The translations under genes and the position numbers were made by a program. Below are positions 33,052-40,521 of a DNA stretch of 64,000 nt, piece by piece. The stretch is from Desulfovibrio sp. X2. Its GTDB lineage: Bacteria > Desulfobacterota > Desulfovibrionia > Desulfovibrionales > Desulfovibrionaceae. The notes below the pieces were generated by a model, which was given only the letters and a program-made list of their open reading frames with translations, was not told where the DNA came from and ran no database searches. Where the stretch lies: assembly GCF_000422205.1 (NCBI RefSeq), contig NZ_ATHV01000063.1, forward strand, positions 1 to 64,000, read 5' to 3'. Every line of letters begins with the position of its first letter. Positions within the stretch are counted from its first letter, which is position 1.

Positions 33052-34433
33052 TGGCGGACATGATGGAGGACAGGGAGTTGCGAATTCTCGCTGCTGTGCA
33101 TCAGGCCGAACTCGGCGCTGGTGCCACGCCGTATGCTGCGTCCTTCGCCAAAAAAGGCAAGAGCGGCCTGAGCTTCGGAAACAATCAACATGATGTGGCA
33201 AATAATCCTATTGCTGCGGTGGAATTCAGCAAGACGTTGAAGAACGCGTGTCTTCCCGACGGGGCACAGATCCTCTCTTCGGAAGAACAGAATAAGACCC
33301 TCGCCCTCGCCTCCCGCCCCGGCATCACGGCCCGGGACTTCGAGCGCGAAGCGCCCGGGTTGCTGGACAAGGTGAACCAGGCCCTGGACAGCGATGCCGG
33401 ACGATCCATGGTGGACCAGCTCGACGCCGGGCGCGACAAGGTGCTGGACGGCTACCGGCGGCAGATCGAGGAGGCGGCGAGGCGTAATCCGGCCGGACCG
33501 GGCGTGTTCGATCCCAGCAGTCCGGACTATCCCCAGGCCATGGCCATGGCCGTGCAATGGGGCAACCGCACGAATGGCGTGGACACGATCGCCAAGTGGG
33601 CTGCAGGCGAAACCGTGGACTTGGCCACCTCGACCGACAGGCCGGAGAAGGCCACGTCCGATGGCGCGCCGAGCCTGCAGGGCCTCGGCGACTACTTCGC
33701 CAAGACCATGTACTTCCGCGACAAGGCCTCGGGCGAACTCCCCATCTGGACCCAGAACCACCAGCGCATCGCCGAGGAAGCGAAGAGCGCTCCGATCCCA
33801 GAGAGCGCGGAGCCGGGACGCGGGAGTCTCCGGGAGACGAGCGGACAGGACGCGGGACAGGATGCGGGACAGCTTGGGGAGGGCGCGGCTTTGGACCGCA
33901 CCGGGGCTTTTTTGCGCCTAAAAAGTTCTATAATATCGAATATTGTAGAAAATGAATCGACCCCCACACGCTTTCTGCCCTCCGCCGGACAGAACGCCGG
34001 GCAGGGCGGACCGGCAGCAAACTGGCGCGAGCCGGAGCGCTCCGCGGCCATGCCGCGGCAATGGAGTCCCTTGGCCTCTCCCGGCGTGCGCGAGGGCGGT
34101 CCCGGCGAGGCGGATCGGGCAGCCGCGAAAAGGCAGCTGCCTCCGGGGTACGTGGCGGCCTTTCCGGAACGCGGCGAGGACGACGCGCGCCCGGCCTTCC
34201 GCACCCCGCCCCTGCGCGCTCCCGGCATCACGGCCCCGGAAGACGCACAGGCCATGAGCACGCTCGACTTCATCGCGCAGAGCTTCCGCCGCGCGGCCGA
34301 GGGCGTGCCGGAGACGGCGCGGCCCCGGCGGCCCGCCGGGTCCGCGCCTTCCATCTCCGGAGAGCCGACCACCGCACAATACCTCTGGGACCTCTTCAAT
34401 CCCAAGGCCATCGCGCGCCGGATCATGCCCTAG
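33051..34433 (+). CDS. Uncharacterised protein, possible lysozyme-like N-terminal domain
   Basis: 460 residues from the ATG at 33051 (AAGGAG upstream); no signal peptide. Residues about 8-180 look like a compact helical domain with an early Glu and a SGLSFGNNQHDVANNP segment, a pattern like those around the active site of some muramidase-type effectors. This is resemblance only, not an established match. Residues 230-400 are Ala/Pro/Arg/Gly-rich, with QDAGQDAGQ repeats, and probably disordered; the C-terminus ends in a short helical motif. It is translationally coupled to the exported protein before it. A hydrolase-plus-periplasmic-protector pair is one reading; function is unproven. A short AT-rich palindrome lies inside it at 33926-33950. 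Confidence 0.6.
   Translation: MADMMEDRELRILAAVHQAELGAGATPYAASFAKKGKSGLSFGNNQHDVANNPIAAVEFSKTLKNACLPDGAQILSSEEQNKTLALASRPGITARDFEREAPGLLDKVNQALDSDAGRSMVDQLDAGRDKVLDGYRRQIEEAARRNPAGPGVFDPSSPDYPQAMAMAVQWGNRTNGVDTIAKWAAGETVDLATSTDRPEKATSDGAPSLQGLGDYFAKTMYFRDKASGELPIWTQNHQRIAEEAKSAPIPESAEPGRGSLRETSGQDAGQDAGQLGEGAALDRTGAFLRLKSSIISNIVENESTPTRFLPSAGQNAGQGGPAANWREPERSAAMPRQWSPLASPGVREGGPGEADRAAAKRQLPPGYVAAFPERGEDDARPAFRTPPLRAPGITAPEDAQAMSTLDFIAQSFRRAAEGVPETARPRRPAGSAPSISGEPTTAQYLWDLFNPKAIARRIMP
33926..33950. repeat. AT-rich inverted repeat inside a coding region
   Basis: TTCTATAATAT and ATATTGTAGAA flank CGA, giving an 11-bp stem with a single G-U pair, in a 50-base AT-rich patch within otherwise GC-rich coding sequence. 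It could be an operator brought in with foreign DNA or an insertion scar; the reading frame continues through it. Confidence 0.6.
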
Positions 34434-34658
34434 CCTCTGCCCAGCCCCGGCGGGTCGGCCCGGCGACGACCCGCCCGCGGCGAGAGATTCCGGGACGGCG
34501 GAAGGAAGACAGGGGAGATGGAGAAAGAGAAGCGGCGCAGAGGCAGACGAGCGATCAGGACCGGGCGAACGCCTGCCGAAGGGGCCGTCGCAGGAGCCGC
34601 GGAGGGGCCGCGGGGAATTCCGGGAAAGCCGACCGGCCCCGCGGCCGCGCCGCCCGGC

Positions 34659-34955
34659 CTACCCGTCGAGGAAGTTGGTCAGGAGCTGGATGGTCTTCTC
34701 CATCTTGCGCTGCGCCTCGGCCGGGTCCGGGTGCTCCTGCATCTTCTGGTAGCAGGCGGTGACGTAGCGCTTGAGCATCAGCGCGGTGGTCGACTTGAGG
34801 GCGGAGCGCACGGCGCGGACCTGGATGAGGATGTCCTCGCACTCCTTGCCCTCCTGGACCATGTTCTGGATGCCGCGGATCTGCCCCTCGACCTTGCGCA
34901 GGCGGGAGAGGACGTTCTTCTGGAGCTCGTCGATCCCGGTGGTGTCGTGCGTCAT
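34659..34955 (-). CDS. CsoR/RcnR-family repressor lacking the copper histidine
   Basis: 98 residues of the all-helical DUF156 family (start at ATG 34955 with GGAGGACAGGCG upstream). Cys39 and Cys68 align with the two metal cysteines of CsoR, but the position 25 residues after Cys39, where copper sensors have His, is Tyr64. A Cys-Cys pair 29 residues apart without His is the pattern of persulfide sensors of the CstR type. In a sulfide-producing organism such sensing would make sense, but no target sulfur gene is adjacent; the divergent neighbour is an MscS channel. Sensor type is inferred. Confidence 0.82.
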   Translation of the reverse strand: MTHDTTGIDELQKNVLSRLRKVEGQIRGIQNMVQEGKECEDILIQVRAVRSALKSTTALMLKRYVTACYQKMQEHPDPAEAQRKMEKTIQLLTNFLDG

Positions 34956-35234
34956 CGCCTGTCCTCCGCATGCGGTCGGGTTTCGCCCTTTTCGCCGCAT
35001 TTCGCCATGCGGGGGCGGCCTGCCCGCGCGCGGGAAGGTCCCGCCGCGCGTGGTGCTGCATCGTGAAGGATACCCCGGTTCCCCTCCGCTGTGAAGCCCC
35101 CTGCGGCAAATGCGCGGGCAACCCCCCTCCCTGCCGGTCCCGGCAGCCTCTTCCCCGGCCGCATTCCGGGAAGGAAGCCGCGCTCTTGCGGACGCCCTTG
35201 CCCACGGCCTGCCAAATGCGCTAGCCTAACAGCC

Positions 35235-36257
35235 ATGAACGCCCTCGACGCAAAAACCATCGAGACCCTGACGCAGGACGCCGTGCGCTGGCTGGACAAG
35301 CTGGGCACCTGGGCCCTGGGCACCGGACTTCGCGTCCTGCTCGTGCTCCTCCTGGTCTGGATCACCCTGAAGATCGGCCGCCGGGTCCTCGAGGCCCTCT
35401 TCGCCCGCATCTCCCGTCACCAGGACGTGGAGTACGCCAAGCGCATAGACACCCTGCACTCCATCACCGCCTTCAGCTTCAAGGCCGGGCTCCTGGCCAT
35501 CGGCGGCTTCGTGATCCTGGGACAGCTCGGCATCAACCTGGGGCCGATCCTGGCCGCGGCCGGAATCCTCGGCCTGGCCGTGGGCTTCGGCGCCCAGACC
35601 CTGGTGCAGGACGTGATCTCCGGCTTCTTCCTGCTGGTCGAGGACCAGGTGCGCGTGGGCGACGTGATCCAGGTCGGCGACAAGGGCGGGCTCGTGGAGA
35701 GCATCACCCTGCGCCTCATCGTGCTGCGCGACCTGGCCGGCAACGTGCACTACATCAGGAACGGCAAGGTCGACATCGTGACCAACATGACCAAGGACTA
35801 CTCCCGCTACGTCTTCGACATCGGCGTGGCCTACAAGGAGGACGTGGACCGGGTCATCGAGGTGGTCAAGGGCATCGACGAGGAGATGCGCGAGGACCCG
35901 CAGTACAAGTTCCTCATCCTCGAGCCGCTGGAGGTCCTGGGGCTCGACCGCTTCGACGACTCGGCCGTGGTCGTCCGGGCGCGCACCAAGACCCTGCCCA
36001 TCCAGCAGTGGACCGTGGCGCGCGAGTTCAACAGGCGGATGAAGAAGCGCTTCGACGAGCTGGGCATCGACATCCCCTTCCCCCACCGCACCCTCTACTT
36101 CGGCGACGGGCAGGCCGAGCGGCTGCGCCCCCCGGCCAAGGGACAGGCGGCCAAGCCCGAGGACGCGCGGGACACGGAGCAGGGCCCCGTGCGCATGCCG
36201 GACCCCGCGCCCTCGGCGGACCCGCACGACGACTCCACGGACAACCTGCCCGGCTAG
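35235..36257 (+). CDS. MscS-family small-conductance mechanosensitive channel
   Basis: 340 residues. Three membrane helices lie at about 28-50, 78-100 and the pore helix 103-130, where AAAGILGLAVGFGAQTLVQDVISG shows the Gly/Ala packing of TM3. The beta domain begins EDQVRVGDVIQVGDKGG, and the alpha/beta C-terminal domain ends with IPFPHRTLYFGD. A charged, disordered 45-residue tail follows. It releases solutes on osmotic downshock. Divergent from the CsoR-like gene across 279 bases. Confidence 0.92.
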   Translation: MNALDAKTIETLTQDAVRWLDKLGTWALGTGLRVLLVLLLVWITLKIGRRVLEALFARISRHQDVEYAKRIDTLHSITAFSFKAGLLAIGGFVILGQLGINLGPILAAAGILGLAVGFGAQTLVQDVISGFFLLVEDQVRVGDVIQVGDKGGLVESITLRLIVLRDLAGNVHYIRNGKVDIVTNMTKDYSRYVFDIGVAYKEDVDRVIEVVKGIDEEMREDPQYKFLILEPLEVLGLDRFDDSAVVVRARTKTLPIQQWTVAREFNRRMKKRFDELGIDIPFPHRTLYFGDGQAERLRPPAKGQAAKPEDARDTEQGPVRMPDPAPSADPHDDSTDNLPG

Positions 36258-36365
36258 CCCGCGCCGCAGGGGCCCCCGACGGGGCAAAGGACCGCGCCCG
36301 GCCGACGCCGCGCAGCCGCCCCGGCCGGACGCCGACGACAGCCCAACACCAGCCAGGAGGCAGCC

Positions 36366-37157
36366 ATGCGCCTGCGCGAACTGCGCCCCCACCTGCTCGA
36401 CCTGCTGCGCGGCCCCGGCTGGCGGCAGGGCCTTTCCGGCGTGCTCGCCATGCCCGCCAAGGCGCTCTCCGGCGCCCTCTTCTCGCTCATCCTGCACGAG
36501 GACGAGCTCGTGCGCTTCCGCGCGGCCGAGGCCTTCGGCGTGGTCCTGGCCGACCTCGCCGGGCGGGACATGGAGGGGGCGCGCGTGGTCATGCGCGGCA
36601 TGCTCTGGCGCATGAACGAGGAGTCCGGCGGCATCGGCTGGGGCGTGCCCGAGGCCATGGCCTGCGCCATGGCCGAGAGCCCGGCCCTGGCCCGCGAGTA
36701 CCACGCCATCCTCCTCTCCTACATCCACAAGCACCACGGGGTCTGCCACGGCATCTTCGTGGACAACCCCACGCTCCGCCGCGGCGTGCTCTGGGGGATC
36801 GCCCGGCTGGCCGAGGCGCGGCCCGGGCTGGCCGTGAAGGCCGTGCCCGACCTCCTGGAGGTGCTCGACCCCGGGCAGGCGCTGGAGGGACGCGAGGGCA
36901 CGCCCGAGTCGCCCGAGTGCCACGACGCGTTCTCGCGCGGCCTGGCCTGCCTGGCCCTGGCGCGGCTGGCCGCGGCCGGGACGGCGCTTCCCGGACGGGC
37001 CATGACGAGCGTCGCCGCGTGGCGCGGGGACGCTGCGGAATTGACCGTTTACCAGGACGACGGCCTGCGCCGGACCACCGCCGGAGAGCTCGCCGCCGAG
37101 GCCCTGGCCCGCATGGAGGAGACCATGGGGGAGAAGGCTTCCGCCCCCAGATTTTGA
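36366..37157 (+). CDS. HEAT-like helical repeat protein (DVU0298-like)
   Basis: 263 residues, almost wholly helical, with repeated helix pairs (LFSLILHEDELVRFRAAEAFGVVLADLA, and GVLWGIARLAEARPGL), a HEAT/armadillo-like scaffold. Cys and His residues cluster in KHHGVCHG and PECHDAF, which could bind metal. It resembles conserved Desulfovibrio proteins named after DVU0298, recalled from memory and not checked. CAGGAGG precedes the ATG. It lies directly upstream of the dsr leader, same strand, but separated by 418 bases with their own promoter. Confidence 0.65.
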   Translation: MRLRELRPHLLDLLRGPGWRQGLSGVLAMPAKALSGALFSLILHEDELVRFRAAEAFGVVLADLAGRDMEGARVVMRGMLWRMNEESGGIGWGVPEAMACAMAESPALAREYHAILLSYIHKHHGVCHGIFVDNPTLRRGVLWGIARLAEARPGLAVKAVPDLLEVLDPGQALEGREGTPESPECHDAFSRGLACLALARLAAAGTALPGRAMTSVAAWRGDAAELTVYQDDGLRRTTAGELAAEALARMEETMGEKASAPRF

Positions 37158-37575
37158 TTGAATTTCAGGCCGGTCTTGGGGTATCGATCGAAGACGATAG
37201 CGGATGATGGGATGGGGAATCGCATCTGTCCGGTCGGGAACAAGCCTTCGGGCAAACTTCCCGGGCCGGTCCCAGCGAGGAGCCCGGGAGGACCGGAGGC
37301 GGCGGTACGCCTGCCCCAATTCATCCCGCGCAAACCTTTGTCTACAGGCTTTTCGATTGACAAACGAGGTCCTTGTTCTCTAGCTGAAAATGGATCGTGA
37401 AGTTTGAGACATGCAACGGGCCTGACTGCCGGATCGCCCCAGCGTTTTTTTCCTGCACCCTGCGGATTGCCGACACGGCGGCGCGCCACGCCGCCGTGCC
37501 GGGTTCACATACGGCGAGAGTGGCTTATGACAGGGACAAACGCCCTTAACTCTTGAACGACGGAGGTAATGGACA
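37158..37575 (+). promoter_or_regulatory. Promoter and leader region of dsrABD
   Basis: A 418-base gene-free stretch. A consensus -35 TTGACA lies at 37357-37362, with a weak -10 (TAGCTG or CTAGCT) 17-18 bases on, leaving a leader of about 190 bases. The leader contains a perfect 10-bp hairpin CACGGCGGCG/CGCCGCCGTG at 37474-37498 with a 5-base loop, and GGAGG at 37561-37565 ahead of dsrA. A 7-bp CCCGGGC/GCCCGGG hairpin at 37260-37288 lies upstream of the promoter and may end the preceding transcript. The long structured leader suggests control of mRNA stability for this very highly expressed operon. Confidence 0.6.
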
Positions 37576-38886
37576 ATGGCGAAACATCAAACCCCGATGC
37601 TCGACGAGCTGACCAAGGGGCCGTGGCCGAGCTTCGTTGACGACGTCAAGGCCGAGGCGGCACGGCGCGCGGAGAACAAGGACGGCATCGAGTTCCAGAT
37701 CCCCGCGGACGTCTGCGAGGACCTGCTCGGCGTCCTCGAGCTGTCCTACAAGGACAAGGAAACCCACTGGAAGCACGGCGGCATCGTGGGCGTCTTCGGG
37801 TACGGCGGCGGCGTCATCGGCCGTTATTCCGACGTCCCCAAGCAGTACCCGGGCATCGCCCACTTCCACACCGTCCGCGTGGCCCAGCCCGGCGGCAAGT
37901 TCTACACCACCGAGCACCTGCGCGCCCTGATGGACATCTGGGACCTGCGCGGCTCCGGCCTGACCAACATGCACGGCTCCACCGGCGACATCGTGTTTCT
38001 CGGCACCTTCACCGAGCAGCTCGAGGAGATCTTCTACGACATCACCCACAAGCTGAACAACGACCTGGGCGGCTCGGGCTCCAACCTGCGCACCCCGGCC
38101 GACTGCATGGGCATGTCCCGCTGCGAGTACGCCTGCTACGACACGATGGCCCTGTGCTACGCGCTGACGCAGGAGTACCAGGACGAGCTGCACCGTCCCG
38201 CCTTCCCGTACAAGTTCAAGTTCAAGTTCGACGGCTGCCCGAACGGCTGCGTGGCCGCCCTCGCCCGTTCCGACCTGTCCTTCGTCGGCACCTGGAAGGG
38301 CCCCATCCGCATCGACCAGAAGGCCGTGGCCGGCTACGTCGGCGGTGAGCTGAAGCCCAACGCCGGCGCCCACGCCAGCCGCGACTGGGGCAAGTTCGAC
38401 ATCCAGAAGGAAGTCATCGACCTGTGCCCGACCAAGTGCATGAGCTACGACGGCAAGACCCTGTCGATCGACGACAAGGAATGCTACCGCTGCATGCACT
38501 GCATCAACACCATGCCCGCCGCCCTGCGTGTCGGCGAGGAGAAGGGTGTTGCCATCCTGGCCGGCGCCAAGGCGCCCATCCTGGACGGCGCGCAGATGTC
38601 TTCCCTGCTCGTGCCCTTCATGAAGGTCGAAGAGCCCTTCGACGAGGTCAAGGAGCTGGTCGAGAACATCTGGGAGTGGTGGATGGAGGAAGGCAAGAAC
38701 CGCGAGCGCCTGGGCGAGACCCTGAAGCGCCTCGGCTTCCAGAAGATCCTCGAGGTCACCGGCGTGCAGGCCGATGCCCGTCACGTCCAGCATCCGCGCG
38801 AGAACCCCTACATCTTCTGGAAGGAAGACGAGGTCGGTGGCTGGAAGCGCGACATCCAGGAATACCGCAAGCGTCACGCGCGCTAG
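37576..38886 (+). CDS. dsrA: Dissimilatory sulfite reductase alpha subunit
   Basis: 436 residues. With DsrB it reduces sulfite, forming the DsrC trisulfide in the cytoplasm, the last step of sulfate respiration. Siroheme/[4Fe-4S] motifs are Cys177-x5-Cys183 and Cys221-x3-Cys225. The ferredoxin insert has Cys284PTKCys288 and Cys303YRCys306MHCys309. Length fits reductive-type bacterial DsrA. Codons are more strongly biased than in neighbouring genes, as expected of an abundant protein. Start supported by GGAGG 11 bases upstream. Confidence 0.98.
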   Translation: MAKHQTPMLDELTKGPWPSFVDDVKAEAARRAENKDGIEFQIPADVCEDLLGVLELSYKDKETHWKHGGIVGVFGYGGGVIGRYSDVPKQYPGIAHFHTVRVAQPGGKFYTTEHLRALMDIWDLRGSGLTNMHGSTGDIVFLGTFTEQLEEIFYDITHKLNNDLGGSGSNLRTPADCMGMSRCEYACYDTMALCYALTQEYQDELHRPAFPYKFKFKFDGCPNGCVAALARSDLSFVGTWKGPIRIDQKAVAGYVGGELKPNAGAHASRDWGKFDIQKEVIDLCPTKCMSYDGKTLSIDDKECYRCMHCINTMPAALRVGEEKGVAILAGAKAPILDGAQMSSLLVPFMKVEEPFDEVKELVENIWEWWMEEGKNRERLGETLKRLGFQKILEVTGVQADARHVQHPRENPYIFWKEDEVGGWKRDIQEYRKRHAR

Positions 38887-38946
38887 GCGGCTCCTCGGTA
38901 CGGCTGAACCCTACAGACAACGCCAGAAATCAAGGGAGGACACCCC

Positions 38947-40092
38947 ATGGCTTTTATCTCTTCGGGATACAATCCGGACAAACCGATGGAAGGTCGCATC
39001 AGCGACATCGGCCCGCGCCACTACACCGACTTCCTGCCCCCCGTCATCAAGAAGAACTACGGCAAGTGGCTCTACCATGAGATCCTCGAGCCCGGCGTCC
39101 TGATGCACAAGGCCGAGTCCGGCGACGAGGTCTACACCGTCCGCGTCGGCACCGCCCGCCTCATGTCCGTCGGCCTCATCCGCGAAGTCTGCGACATCGC
39201 CGACAAGCACTGCGGCGGCTACGTCCGCTGGACGACCCGCAACAACATCGAGTTCATGGTGGACAGCAAGGACAAGGTCGCCCCGCTGAAGGCCGACCTC
39301 TCCGGCCGCAAGTTCACCGGCGGCTCCCTCAAGTTCCCCATCGGCGGCACCGGCGCCTCCGTGCCGAACATCGTCCACACCCAGGGCTGGGTCCACTGCC
39401 ACACGCCCGCCACCGACGCCTCCGGCCCGGTGAAGGTGATCATGGACGAGCTGTTCGAGGAGTTCCAGACCATGGAGCTGCCCGCTTCCCTGCGTCTGGC
39501 CGTGGCCTGCTGCCTGAACATGTGCGGCGCCTGCCACTGCTCCGACATCGCGGTCGTCGGCATCCACCGCAAGCCGCCCATCATCGACCACGAGGTTCTG
39601 GAGAACATCTGCGAGATCCCGCTCGCCGTCTCCGCCTGCCCCACGGCCGCCATCCGTCCCTCCAAGACCGAGTTCGAGGGTAAGGAAAAGAAGACCGTGG
39701 CCATCAAGGAAGACCGCTGCATGTTCTGCGGCAACTGCTACACCATGTGCGCCGCCCTGCCCCTCGCCGACGGCGAGAGCGACGGCTGCGCCATCATGGT
39801 CGGCGGCAAGGTCTCCAACCGCATCAGCAATCCCAAGTTCTCCAAGGTCGTCGTGGCGTACGTGCCCAACGAGCCCCCGCGCTGGCCGACCCTGGTGAAG
39901 ACCATCCGTACCATCGTCGACGCCTACAAGAAGGGCGCCAACAAGTACGAGCGTCTGGGCGACTGGGCCGAGCGCATCGGCTGGGAGCGTTTCTTCGACG
40001 TCACCGGCCTCGAGTTCTCCCAGCACCTGATCGACGACTTCCGCGATCCGGCGTACTACACCTGGCGTCAGTCCACCAACTTCAAGTGGTAG
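38947..40092 (+). CDS. dsrB: Dissimilatory sulfite reductase beta subunit
   Basis: 381 residues. Catalytic cluster ligands are Cys151, Cys188, Cys189 and Cys193 (CHTP and CCLNMCGAC), and the ferredoxin domain has CPTAAIRP at 231 and [11 protein letters not shown] at 258-268. In DsrAB structures the beta subunit supplies the ligands of the working siroheme-[4Fe-4S] site. It starts 60 bases after dsrA with AAGGGAGGA upstream. A large hairpin (40112-40138) follows it before dsrD. Confidence 0.98.
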   Translation: MAFISSGYNPDKPMEGRISDIGPRHYTDFLPPVIKKNYGKWLYHEILEPGVLMHKAESGDEVYTVRVGTARLMSVGLIREVCDIADKHCGGYVRWTTRNNIEFMVDSKDKVAPLKADLSGRKFTGGSLKFPIGGTGASVPNIVHTQGWVHCHTPATDASGPVKVIMDELFEEFQTMELPASLRLAVACCLNMCGACHCSDIAVVGIHRKPPIIDHEVLENICEIPLAVSACPTAAIRPSKTEFEGKEKKTVAIKEDRCMFCGNCYTMCAALPLADGESDGCAIMVGGKVSNRISNPKFSKVVVAYVPNEPPRWPTLVKTIRTIVDAYKKGANKYERLGDWAERIGWERFFDVTGLEFSQHLIDDFRDPAYYTWRQSTNFKW

Positions 40093-40111
40093 ACGCCTAG
40101 AGGTTTCACGA

Positions 40112-40138
40112 GGGGGCGCGGCACAGCGCCGCGCCCCC
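40112..40138 (+). terminator. Strong hairpin between dsrB and dsrD
   Basis: An 11-bp perfect stem GGGGGCGCGGC/GCCGCGCCCCC with a 5-base loop, 20 bases after the dsrB stop and 21 before the dsrD start codon region. It lacks a T tract, so it is better read as a partial terminator or 3'-end stabiliser that gives dsrAB more transcript than dsrD. Confidence 0.7.
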
Positions 40139-40159
40139 ATAACTAAAAGGGGTTACGCC

Positions 40160-40402
40160 ATGGCCATTGAGATGGAATCCGCAAAGAAGACTGTCGTCGA
40201 GTTCCTCGAGGGCAAAGCCAAGAGCAAGACCAAGTTCTACTTCAACGACTTCTGCGATCTCTTCCCGGACGAGAAGTCCCGCGAAGTGAAGAAGGTCCTG
40301 ACCGAGCTCGTGAAGGAAGAGAAGCTGGTCTACTGGTCCAGCGGCTCGACCACCATGTACGGCCTGAAGGGCCTGGGCAAGCACGCCGAAGGCGAAGAGT
40401 AG
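40160..40402 (+). CDS. dsrD: DsrD, activator of dissimilatory sulfite reductase
   Basis: 80 residues with a winged-helix fold; the conserved core is VVEFLEGKAKSKTKFYFND and the wing YWSSGSTTMYGLKG. DsrD has been reported to activate DsrAB allosterically rather than bind DNA. Its presence marks reductive sulfate/sulfite respiration. Start preceded by AAAAGGGG. It lies between two hairpins, so its level can be set separately from dsrAB and dsrN. Confidence 0.97.
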   Translation: MAIEMESAKKTVVEFLEGKAKSKTKFYFNDFCDLFPDEKSREVKKVLTELVKEEKLVYWSSGSTTMYGLKGLGKHAEGEE

Positions 40403-40464
40403 CCCACCCCCAGCGACCGCCCGGCCGATCCCACGACCGTCCGAGCGGCCGTATTCGATTTCAG

Positions 40465-40509
40465 ACGCCGGGCTCGTGGACGGCAACGTCCCGGGCCCGG
40501 CGTTCCTTT
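40465..40509 (+). terminator. Terminator-like hairpin between dsrD and dsrN
   Basis: A 9-bp stem ACGCCGGGC/GCCCGGCGT (40465-40503) with a small inner GGAC/GTCC stem, followed by TCCTTTC. This is the most terminator-like structure in the dsr cluster. The next gene starts only 19 bases later, so that gene must depend on read-through or a promoter inside or before this hairpin. Confidence 0.7.
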
Positions 40510-40521
40510 CGGCGAATCCAC

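Noticed and set aside
32087-34433. Prophage remnant
   Set aside because: No integrase, capsid, tail or attachment-site repeats were seen; only base composition suggests transfer.
34659-34955. Copper sensor CsoR
   Set aside because: The copper-ligand His position is Tyr64, so copper sensing of the usual kind is not supported.
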